This document shows positions 35,482-42,534 of a stretch of DNA of 64,000 bases, piece by piece. The stretch comes from Paenibacillus azoreducens (lineage in GTDB: Bacteria > Bacillota > Bacilli > Paenibacillales > Paenibacillaceae): contig NZ_AP025343.1 of the NCBI RefSeq assembly GCF_021654775.1, positions 6,229,501-6,293,500 of the forward strand, given 5' to 3'. The position numbers were made by a program, and so were the translations under genes. The notes beneath the pieces are model-generated. The model did no database searches. It was not told where the DNA came from and saw nothing but the letters and a program-made list of their open reading frames with translations. Positions within the stretch are counted from its first letter, which is position 1. Each line of letters starts with the position of its first letter.

Positions 35482-36062
35482 CTACCTCTTCCTCTTCACT
35501 CGTTCCTTTTTCTCCTTGTCGATCCGGATAGAAATCATCGCGTAAATGGTTGCTCGCTCCCTATCTGACATTGACATCAAGTCTTGCGGAAGAATATGCA
35601 GCTCATGGAGGGCGTAATATGCATAATTTGCGTCCGCATCGCCCTCATTGATTAGTTTTTTACTTCATCCACCAGCTCGTTCATTCCTACGTCAAAACCA
35701 CTCAATTCATTGATTTTTTGGACAAGTGTCGACAATTCTCCGGCTAACAATACGCGCTGAATATAGTCCTCCGGAGTGGCTACGCCCAACTTTTTAATGG
35801 AATCGGCATTCTTGAAATCCGGATTGATCGTGTTGTTAATGGCAATGCTCAGATTAAATTTCTGCGAATCAAATTCGATATTTTTACCTTTTTTGATTTG
35901 CGTAGCTTTTTTACGGATTTCTTCGAATTCTGCCGGTGTCATGGCCTTGATCATAAATTTGAGAGGATTTCCCTGCTCGTCTTTGAAGCGCGGAGAGATT
36001 GCAACCTCCTCTGTCAGATTTTCTACCGGATTAGCATTCAAAAAATCTTGCAAGTTCATCAT
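35482..36062 (-). CDS. xkdN: T1 tail assembly chaperone XkdN with programmed -1 frameshift extension
   Basis: The zero-frame product (36062 to TAA at 35652, 136 residues) starts MNLQDFLNANPVENLTEEVA and ends DEVKN. The last codons GTA AAA AAC contain the slippery heptamer A AAA AAC right before the TAA. In the -1 frame the reading continues LINEGDADANYAYYALHELH to TAG at 35482, adding about 56 residues. This is the G/GT arrangement of long-tailed phages, where a minority fused form loads the tape measure. T2 has the same layout. The frameshift is inferred, not observed. Confidence 0.8.
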
Positions 36063-36094
36063 TTAGTCGCCTCCAAGTAAATTTTCTAATATAG

Positions 36095-36118
36095 AAAAGC
36101 GCGACCAGATGGTCGCGC
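36095..36118 (-). terminator. Intra-operon hairpin between T1 tube and chaperone genes
   Basis: A perfect 8-bp stem GCGCGACC-loop AGAT-GGTCGCGC (36099-36118) is followed on the reverse strand by TTTTCTAT. It stands between the abundant tube protein and low-copy assembly proteins, so partial termination could set their ratio. Confidence 0.7.
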
Positions 36119-36122
36119 CCCA

Positions 36123-36590
36123 TTATGCCCCTGTAATTTGGTTAAACTGGTCCTGAATATCATAGTCGTGGAATGTGAATGGCATTTCTTCTTCGAGCAT
36201 GTCGTCACTGGTTGCATCGAATCTCGCAGCAATCACGCTATCCAGGTTGCAGCCCTTAAGGACCGTTGTTTGTTTTCCTGTTGAACTGCCAGGCTGTTCA
36301 TTGACAACCATCAAATCAAACCAAAAGTCCTTGCCGGTTTGAATGTACTCTCTCATTAACTGGCGAAATGTCGAGGATGTATAATAAATGGTTAGTGTCC
36401 CCGTTCCAGACCACCCAGCAGAACGCTGAGGAGTGTTGGTTTTGCCCAGTATCGGTACATCTACTTTGTTTTTTTCAATCGTGGCTTCCAGGCTCTTTGC
36501 ATAAAACAATTCTTCTACGCGCCCGTTAATTGTGGCGTACGCCTTAGCCATTTTACCGCTGATAGCATCCATTTCTCTAAAAAGTGGCAT
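36123..36590 (-). CDS. xkdM: T1 tail tube protein XkdM
   Basis: 155 residues: FREMDAISGKMAKAYATINGRVEELFYAKSLEA, then GWSGTGTLTIYYTSSTFRQL and EMPFTFHDYDIQDQFNQ. This is the XkdM/core tail tube family whose hexamers stack to form the inner tube. Its ATG overlaps the sheath stop (TAATG), and the RBS GGAGG lies inside the sheath gene, so the two are translated together. Length is close to PBSX XkdM. Confidence 0.9.
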   Translation of the reverse strand: MPLFREMDAISGKMAKAYATINGRVEELFYAKSLEATIEKNKVDVPILGKTNTPQRSAGWSGTGTLTIYYTSSTFRQLMREYIQTGKDFWFDLMVVNEQPGSSTGKQTTVLKGCNLDSVIAARFDATSDDMLEEEMPFTFHDYDIQDQFNQITGA

Positions 36591-37921
36591 TATAACACCT
36601 CCACAGTCATGTAAATTTTCTCGATGCTGTCCACCGGCTGAATCGAGAGTTCTACCAGAACGGAGTCAACATCAGCACCAGAAGACACCGAGATGTCGGT
36701 CTGGGAATCAAAATTCTGAATAGCTCCAAGCCCTTGTAAAGTGAGCAGATATGACACAATCTCTGCCTTTAAGAGTGCCCGGCCATCAGCGTTGTTTGAC
36801 ACTTTTCCAATATAAAATTGGTTAAAGATCTGCTTGATATCGTTGCCGAGGCTATCCAAGACGCGCACTACCCTGTTTTTCGAAAAAGCTCGGCTGCGAT
36901 CAGGTGTGAAACTTTTCAAAGTGTTGATATCCTGCTCAATCACTGCCGTTCCATTGACGGCTGTAATAACGAGCTCACCTTTATTTAGCGCTGCGATCGT
37001 CTCACTGTTGGACAGACGTGGATATGCGTCCACAGCATTCGGAATCGCCTTATATGTCAGTGATTCATTGACATTCGCGGCGGCTTCCATAGCAGCAATT
37101 TCCCAAAGAAGCATTTCAGGCTCTACTTTAAGACCATCCGGAGTGATAATGCCATTTTTCAAGCTGATGATCCCTTCGAAATCAGCCTGTGGGTAATCCA
37201 CCAATACCGCCTGAATTTTCTTGCCTTCCTCTTCACGTTGACGCCGCACATAAGCTGCGGTGAGCTGCTTACTCATCGAATCGGTCAACGGAACGCCCAA
37301 GACGTTAAATTGATACCCTTCAAAAACCGACAATGCCGCCGAGAAGTCCGCGCCGCTTGCGGAACCATCTGCACCGCCTGTCAGCTTTACGCCTGCTGTC
37401 GGCGTAGGAGTGCCAGTTCCAGACCAATCGATGAAAGCATTCGACTTCAGGTCCTCAATCTTGGTAACCATCTGTCGATCTACCTCTTCTCCATCCAGCA
37501 TTGTCAGCACGTCAAATACTGCCGGGTTATCAATATTGGTCTGTACAGCGATCTGCAGATCGTTTCCACGAATGCCGCCCCATTTGGCCGTAGCTGTCAG
37601 CGGGCCCTCGGTTACCGTGGCCTTAGCCGCCCCGGAACCACCTAGACGATACAACAAGACCGTTTTGGCATGGTTAACAGCGGATGTAATATGCCGAATG
37701 CGCGAATCCGTCGGACGGAAGCCGGTAAGCTGCAGCGATTTTTCCATATATTCTGATGCCTCGAGCACGATTACGCCCTCCGGATCGCCCCATGACAGCG
37801 TGGCCGGGAATGCGACGATTCCCCGCTCTCCCAGGCTGCCAAGTGGCTGCGGGCTCGCTTTAAAATTGATATACGTTCCGGGTCTGACTTTATTTTGTGC
37901 TACCCATGTTCCTCCTGCCAT
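36590..37921 (-). CDS. xkdK: T1 contractile tail sheath protein XkdK
   Basis: 443 residues: AGGTWVAQNKVRPGTYINFKASPQPLG, HAKTVLLYRLGGSGAAKATVTEGPL, GGIRGNDLQIAVQTN, and a C-terminal half with TPDRSRAFSKNRVVRVLDSLGNDI and FNQFYIGKVSNNADG, the conserved sheath C-domain. It forms the outer contractile cylinder, which shows that the particle is of the R (contractile) type. It differs clearly from the 488-residue T2 sheath while keeping the AGGTW start. Confidence 0.94.
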   Translation of the reverse strand: MAGGTWVAQNKVRPGTYINFKASPQPLGSLGERGIVAFPATLSWGDPEGVIVLEASEYMEKSLQLTGFRPTDSRIRHITSAVNHAKTVLLYRLGGSGAAKATVTEGPLTATAKWGGIRGNDLQIAVQTNIDNPAVFDVLTMLDGEEVDRQMVTKIEDLKSNAFIDWSGTGTPTPTAGVKLTGGADGSASGADFSAALSVFEGYQFNVLGVPLTDSMSKQLTAAYVRRQREEEGKKIQAVLVDYPQADFEGIISLKNGIITPDGLKVEPEMLLWEIAAMEAAANVNESLTYKAIPNAVDAYPRLSNSETIAALNKGELVITAVNGTAVIEQDINTLKSFTPDRSRAFSKNRVVRVLDSLGNDIKQIFNQFYIGKVSNNADGRALLKAEIVSYLLTLQGLGAIQNFDSQTDISVSSGADVDSVLVELSIQPVDSIEKIYMTVEVL

Positions 37922-37922
37922 C

Positions 37923-38120
37923 CTATCTCACTTCCTTTCTCAGATACGTCTCCAAGGCTTGTTTCGCCTGACTGTCTGTATATGTTTTTTCATCCTCCAG
38001 AATGGCAGCCAAAATGTCGCGCTGCGCCGGCGTATACCGGCTGGAGGAAAGAAATTGGACTTTCGTGTACGCCGATGCCATTGAAGCCTGATCGGCCATT
38101 TGCTCATCTTTTTTAACCAT
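37923..38120 (-). CDS. T1 XkdJ-like small protein
   Basis: 65 residues from ATG 38120 (AGGAGG 9 nt upstream): MVKKDEQMADQASMASAYTK, then TPAQRDILAAILEDEKTYTDSQAKQALETYL. It stands right before the sheath gene, as xkdJ does in PBSX. The late segment (YTDSQAKQALETYLRKE) resembles the end of the T2 protein at 53780 (FTVAETKAKIEQFMKAK). Function unknown; possibly a sheath or tail completion helper. Confidence 0.65.
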   Translation of the reverse strand: MVKKDEQMADQASMASAYTKVQFLSSSRYTPAQRDILAAILEDEKTYTDSQAKQALETYLRKEVR

Positions 38121-38541
38121 GAACATTTCCCTCCTGTTTAAGTGTCTGCATCTTCGAAGTGTCGGGTGGGTGTTCCCAGACAAGAAGCGAATACGTAACA
38201 AAAAAATGCAGCACTTCTTCGGTGATTTTAAAATACATGCCTTTTCCGGGCCAGCGCCGCCCGCCGATGTCGATCCACTTGAGTGCCGTGGTCAACTCCT
38301 CAGCCATGGCATACATATCCTCATTGCCACGTTCCGTGGAAAAATATTGGACCACAAATGGATGTTCCCGTCGATACCTTTGGCCGAGTTCCTGCTTGTG
38401 TGAAGGCTCAAGGAAGCGCACAAAAAAACGAGGAGGATCAAGATCTTGTTTGATCTCCTCGCCAGATATCGGGACCTGCGGAAATGCCGCATTAAGCGCC
38501 GCATGGACCGCATTTCGGACGTCGTTATACGTCACTTTCAC
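38113..38541 (-). CDS. T1 tail terminator/completion-like protein (DUF6838-like)
   Basis: 142 residues from GTG 38541, with GGGGAGG 7 nt upstream. MKVTYNDVRNAVHAALNAAF, then DPPRFFVRFLEPSHKQELGQRYRREHPFVVQYF and a C-terminal part HFFVTYSLLVWEHPP. The pattern fits the small phage proteins that cap the tail tube before head joining. In a headless particle it would close the top end. It overlaps the XkdJ-like gene. Confidence 0.65.
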   Translation of the reverse strand: MKVTYNDVRNAVHAALNAAFPQVPISGEEIKQDLDPPRFFVRFLEPSHKQELGQRYRREHPFVVQYFSTERGNEDMYAMAEELTTALKWIDIGGRRWPGKGMYFKITEEVLHFFVTYSLLVWEHPPDTSKMQTLKQEGNVHG

Positions 38542-38545
38542 AGCA

Positions 38546-38952
38546 TTACCTCCCCAAATATTTCTCAATAAACTCTTTCATCTTACGCTCCATAATGGCC
38601 GGTAGTTCACGTTCAGCTCCTGGACGCTGATCGTCATCATAAACTTATCTTCTACCCAACCTTGATCACCTGGAGTATAATGACCGTGCTCAACATAGGA
38701 AGAGTAATAAACTGGGTTGAAAACCTCAATCTCGGCCCCTGTGGAAGTCATAGTCACTCGCCCGCCCTATCGTCATCCTAGTCGCAGAGCCCTATCGTCA
38801 ACAGGGGTCCGTTGGACCGTCTTAGCCAGCAGGCGGTTGGCCAGTTCGGTTACACATTCTCCCATCAAATCTGGAAACGCCCCTTACATTTCCTGCAAAT
38901 TGTCTCCAAACTTGATAACCTCCGAAAAATCAAAGCTCCCGATTCTACCCAT
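38546..38952 (-). pseudogene. Decayed xkdI-like (HK97 gp10 family) gene in T1
   Basis: Reverse-strand reading gives MGRIGSFDFSEVIKFGDNLQ, a TAA, then AFPDLMGECVTELANRLLAK, TVQRTPVDD, two more stops, and TSTGAEIEVFNPVYYSSYVE and RKMKEFIEKYLGR in other frames. The order of phrases is that of HK97 gp10/XkdI-type proteins. Several stops and at least one frame change show that it is dead. In a prophage this protein belongs to the head-tail connection. Confidence 0.6.
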
Positions 38953-39025
38953 AATATTCACGCCCAATTCTTAGCCGGCAGATTGATATCCTGGTGAAAA
39001 TGGCTTATCGATGCTATAGAGTTCA

Positions 39026-39243
39026 ATTTAGCCGGTAAAAGCCGTGTAACCGACAGTCCGCGGATAAAGCTGCAACCGGATACCTGCCGATGACCTGTCC
39101 AGGAAGACTTCCAAATTTCTTCGTTGAAGCCGATGACGCCATAAGGCTAACCATTCCCGCCAATCGGTGGCATCACATCATAAATCTGGTCCTGCAGTTC
39201 CGGGATGAGGATCCCGATTTATCTGCTTCACCGCCGCTCTCAT
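39026..39243 (-). pseudogene. Decayed N-terminal fragment homologous to the first gene of T2
   Basis: Nucleotide and amino acid similarity to 54630-54833: MRAAVKQ, then IPELQDQIYDV, PIGGNG (stop) PYGVIGFNEEIWKSSW. It has an in-frame stop and frame changes and lacks the rest of the gene. T1 therefore lost a gene still intact in T2. Confidence 0.65.
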
Positions 39244-39382
39244 GCTGCAAACGGCCGGAACGTTCTCCCGCTTGAGAGCTGACCAAATCTGATCCACCGT
39301 TTTGATTGTTTGCGCAATTCGGCTCCTCCTTTCCGCATCTTTTTTGCCGGAAATGAGCAAGAAGGGCAATTTTACCACATTC

Positions 39383-39406
39383 AAAAAAACTGGCCCTTAC
39401 GGCCGG
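39383..39406 (-). terminator. Leader terminator of T1
   Basis: Reverse strand CCGGCC-GTAA-GGGCCAG (one wobble) followed by TTTTTTT, located between the LexA-like box (39538) and the first genes. The matching T2 leader hairpin at 54974 has a perfect 6-bp stem. A terminator in the leader suggests control by readthrough or antitermination. Confidence 0.65.
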
Positions 39407-39537
39407 CTTACATTCGACTGTGCGTCTTCGGTGTGCCCTCTTGTTATCATTTCCGATAATACTATCTTACACCCTAAAATCGGATGCACAGAAGGCAATA
39501 CGGATGAATTAAAGCGTTTTGCGGGATGAAAATAGTA

Positions 39538-39551
39538 CGAATGCACGTTCG
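39538..39551. promoter_or_regulatory. LexA (DinR)-like box upstream of T1
   Basis: CGAAT-GCAC-GTTCG, compared with the Bacillus LexA consensus CGAAC-N4-GTTCG (one mismatch). It stands at the same place in the leader as the T2 box at 55126. Confidence 0.6.
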
Positions 39552-39684
39552 CATTATCTTCATCAACCTATTTTATCTCTTTTCCATCCAAACCCATTGT
39601 TTAAACGACCGGTCGATCATCATTTCCTTATCCTAATGCTATATGCAACAAAAAAGGATGGGGCTCCCCTGAACTGGTATAGAC

Positions 39685-40708
39685 TGGACACTTTTAAAAA
39701 AAGGTGTTCAGTCTATGGGTATCTTTTTGGATACTGGAGTAAGCATGGAGGGATGGCATGAGTAAGAAAAACTTCTTAGTGAAGGAATCGTGAACTTTTG
39801 TCTAAGAACAAATATGTAGGCAAAATCAGTAAAAAATCAATCACCTTTACGGATGAGTTCAAGCGGTTATTCATCGAAGAGAATATGGAGGGAAGACGCC
39901 TAGAGAGATCTTTGAGAGACATGGACCTGATGTAAATATCATTGAACGAAAGGTGGCTGGTAGTCAGCGGGATAAAGCAAAATACAAACGCTAATTTTGA
40001 ACTCATAAAAAGCGTAGCAGATCAAGGATATCGCCGAATGACAGGATATCTATGTCAACTACTTCAGGTTTCTCGTTAGGGGTACCGCAAGCCTAATCCG
40101 TATAAACGCATAGCCAAAGCCACGTAGGAGCATCGCATACTCCCTAACTGCTTGCAGCGAGATTTCAGAAAAGAAAACCCTGGACTTGCACTACTTACCG
40201 ATACCACTTACCTGCCTTACGGCCCTCTGAAATGGCTTATTTGTGAACCATTCTTGACGCTTCCACAGGGCGAAATCTTAGCCCATAAACTGTCCGATCG
40301 AATTACACTCGATATTGCCACAAATACGGTTCATATGCTTTTAAGAAATAAGCGTATAAAGCTACACAAGGAAGCATTTATTCACTCTGATCAAGGAAGC
40401 CACTACACTGCCCGACTTACCAAAAACTATTGAAGAAACATGGTTTGGGCCAGCCTATGTCCAGACACAGAAACTGTTGGGACAATGCCCCTCAGGAATC
40501 CTTTTTTTTGCCATATGGGGGGGATCATGTGGATCATCGAAACTGCCAATCCCTTTCTGAAATTCAACATGAAATCAAACAATACATTCATTATTACAAC
40601 TACCAAAGATATCAGTGGATCGAAAAAAGATGACTCCTGTACGTTCAGTATAGGAATCATCTTTTATCAGCTGCATAAACAACAATTACTCTTTTTTTCA
40701 AAGTGTCC
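39685..40708 (+). mobile_element. Decayed IS3-family insertion sequence between T1 and T2
   Basis: Inverted ends TGGACACTTTTAAAAAAAGG (39685) and CTTTTTTTCAAAGTGTCC (to 40708). Inside, an OrfA-like reading MSKKNFLVKE, then SKNKYVGKISKKSITFTDEF and EENMEGR is broken by frame changes. OrfB pieces at 40152-40433 show LLTDTTYLPYG, GEILAHKLSDRITLDI and FIHSDQGSHYTA (the DDE rve core), followed in another frame by GLGQPMSRHRNCWDNAPQES. Typical IS150-group phrases. It is shorter than intact members and cannot code for an active transposase. Close to the left end a hairpin ATAGACTGGACAC / GTGTTCAGTCTAT is seen. Confidence 0.85.
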
Positions 40709-40867
40709 TTGACAAAGGGTACAGTTCATTTCCGGGTCTGATTCTACATTTTGCGAGCGGATTCGTTGTGATTTTACAGACCTAAAGAGTGATTTTGAAA
40801 AGAGGAATTTTGGAATAATCAGTGATAGGATAGCAGAAATTGAGGGATTTTGTATGAATGGATGTTT

Positions 40868-40910
40868 TAAAAATAAAATCTCCCCTGTCCGAAAAAACTG
40901 GCAGGGGATT
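40868..40910 (-). terminator. Terminator of tailocin T2 operon
   Basis: Reverse strand AATCCCCTGCCAG / GGACAGGGGAGATT stem followed by TTATTTTTAAAAC. Matches the T1 hairpin at 22151 almost base for base. The 40735-40865 stretch upstream of it on the map also resembles the T1 downstream region. Confidence 0.8.
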
Positions 40911-40959
40911 TATTATACAATCGAGATTTGAGAAGTCTCTCTTTTTAAGCACCCATATT

Positions 40960-41895
40960 TCATGCTTTCAGCTTCCGAATCGCTGCCAAAATATCAGGAT
41001 CTAGAAGCCCGATGTTATACATCATTTGCAGCGCCGAAAGTTCCGGAACGGATTTATCCGCCGAGGTTGCAATTGCCTCTACGCCTTTTTGTTTACCGGA
41101 TATCACCGCAAGTTCAGCCCATTTTGGCAAAGGCTCCTTGCCTGACATATTCAGCTTTTTCTCCAGCGCTGTGATTCTCTTTTCCAGTTCCGCGACTGTT
41201 TCCATCGGTTTTTCACGCTCCGGTGTTGTCTTTTTTCCATACTTTGCTCTCAGATCAGAAACTGTTCCGGCAAACTCATTCAAATCAACAGGGCCGTTGA
41301 TCCCCGCCACCTTGCGGTCTCCATTTGGCAGCGTGCCACCGACTTGTCCGTCGCTGTACTGCCAAAAATCCCAACGTTTCCAGCCGGATGCATCCACTGG
41401 CGCCTGATTGCTGTAGCGGGCAATCCATAATGGATAATCGCTTAGTCCGCTAAAATTGCCTATAAATGCCGGATAGGTGTACAACATGGGCGTCACCCCG
41501 GTTAGCCGCCGGATTTCCTCTAAAAAAGCTTTGGCATTAGCGGTAAGGGTCGCTTTGGATAAATTCTGCTTGTTGCTTTCATAATCCAAGACAAAAGGCA
41601 GTTCAAATAAGTTCGCTCCACCAGCCGCTTGAATCGCTTGATAAAAAACTTGCGCTGCAGCCCGGGCCTTGTCTACCGTAGTCACCGCATCGTCCATGTA
41701 ATGGTACGCGCCAACCATTAGCCCCGCGGCTTTAGCGCCTTTGACGTTAGCTAAGAATTGGGGGTCTATTTTGTTTTGGGTCGCTTTGATAAAAGCAAAA
41801 GAGATTCCAGATGTCGCTACTTTGGGCCAGTCAATGACGCCTTGCCAATGCGATACATCGATTCCTTGGGCGTTGTTATTGTTTCGGGTTTGCAT
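40960..41895 (-). CDS. T2 endolysin: GH25 muramidase (lysozyme)
   Basis: 311 residues, about 16 differences from the T1 copy. Same GH25 marks: GIDVSHWQGVIDWPKV, GAYHYMDDAV, LPFVLDYESNK, MLYTYPAFIG, and the coiled-coil linker METVAELEKRITALEKK. Changes are scattered (for example VKTSG for VAASG context, GGANLFE for GGADEFE). Such closeness next to strongly diverged tail genes points to recent duplication or gene conversion of the lysis end. Confidence 0.93.
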   Translation of the reverse strand: MQTRNNNNAQGIDVSHWQGVIDWPKVATSGISFAFIKATQNKIDPQFLANVKGAKAAGLMVGAYHYMDDAVTTVDKARAAAQVFYQAIQAAGGANLFELPFVLDYESNKQNLSKATLTANAKAFLEEIRRLTGVTPMLYTYPAFIGNFSGLSDYPLWIARYSNQAPVDASGWKRWDFWQYSDGQVGGTLPNGDRKVAGINGPVDLNEFAGTVSDLRAKYGKKTTPEREKPMETVAELEKRITALEKKLNMSGKEPLPKWAELAVISGKQKGVEAIATSADKSVPELSALQMMYNIGLLDPDILAAIRKLKA

Positions 41896-42160
41896 TATGT
41901 TCCTCCTTTTTCGTGGCTTGTTTTACAAGTTGGTTGCCATAGACTGCAAACGCGCCAGCGAGCACGCCTTGAATCAGAGCTTCCGGTCCAAAACCAAGCA
42001 TCCATACCGTGATCAGCACCGCAACCAACGTCACAATATATACAATCGTCCAATCAGGTACACGCGGCGTTTGTTTAAGCACATACCCGATCACCCAACA
42101 AAGAGCAACTACAACTAGTAATCTGGTATCGATTAGACCGTAAATGGTGTCCCAATTCAT
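41876..42160 (-). CDS. T2 holin (Hol44/holin 5_2-like)
   Basis: 94 residues, MNWDTIYGLIDTRLLVVVAL, with three membrane spans and the tail QATKKEEHNANPKQ. Nearly identical to T1 holin (23164-23445). Overlaps the lysozyme gene by 20 bp. RBS GAAAGGATG upstream. Confidence 0.88.
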   Translation of the reverse strand: MNWDTIYGLIDTRLLVVVALCWVIGYVLKQTPRVPDWTIVYIVTLVAVLITVWMLGFGPEALIQGVLAGAFAVYGNQLVKQATKKEEHNANPKQ

Positions 42161-42176
42161 TTAAATCATCCTTTCA

Positions 42177-42425
42177 TTATCTGAGTCCGCCGGAAATGAT
42201 AAACCCAGCAATCGCTAAAATAACAGCCCCAGCGAAAGTGCGCCAGAGCCATTTTTGATTATCTTCGATTTTGTCGAGCCTGTGATGCGCCGATTTTGCC
42301 GAGGATAGCGCCTCTAGGGCTGTCTCGTTAGCTGCAATTGCCTTATCCAACTTCTCGTTCATACCGTTGACCTTTTCCTCTACTCTTGTGATCCGCTGTA
42401 GCACTTCTGCTTCTACTCCATCCAT
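42177..42425 (-). CDS. xhlA: T2 XhlA-like haemolysin/lysis accessory protein
   Basis: 82 residues: DGVEAEVLQRITRVEEKVNG, coiled coil (NEKLDKAIAANETALEALSS), then KWLWRTFAGAVILAIAGFII as a single C-terminal span. This is the classical XhlA layout, in which the protein helps the holin to lyse the cell. T1 carries a differently arranged protein in the same place. Confidence 0.85.
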   Translation of the reverse strand: MDGVEAEVLQRITRVEEKVNGMNEKLDKAIAANETALEALSSAKSAHHRLDKIEDNQKWLWRTFAGAVILAIAGFIISGGLR

Positions 42426-42443
42426 CCCTATTCACCACCTTAC

Positions 42444-42476
42444 AAAAAGTAATGCCCTCGGGCAGGACCCGAGGGC
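42444..42476 (-). terminator. Hairpin between T2 fibre and lysis modules
   Basis: A perfect stem GCCCTCGGG-CAGGA-CCCGAGGGC at 42454-42476; reverse strand continues ATTACTTTTTG. Counterpart of 23761-23793 in T1. Between it and the fibre gene (42477-42534) only a stub of the small T1 gene at 23828 remains. Confidence 0.75.
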
Positions 42477-42534
42477 AAAATAAAAACACCTATTGGCGCT
42501 CATTACTGCTGCGCACTTTCATCTTGCTCTGACA

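Noticed and set aside
39519..39761. 80-codon plus-strand frame across the T1 leader edge
   Set aside because: It covers the LexA-like box and the IS3 end, is opposite to the operon and has no RBS.
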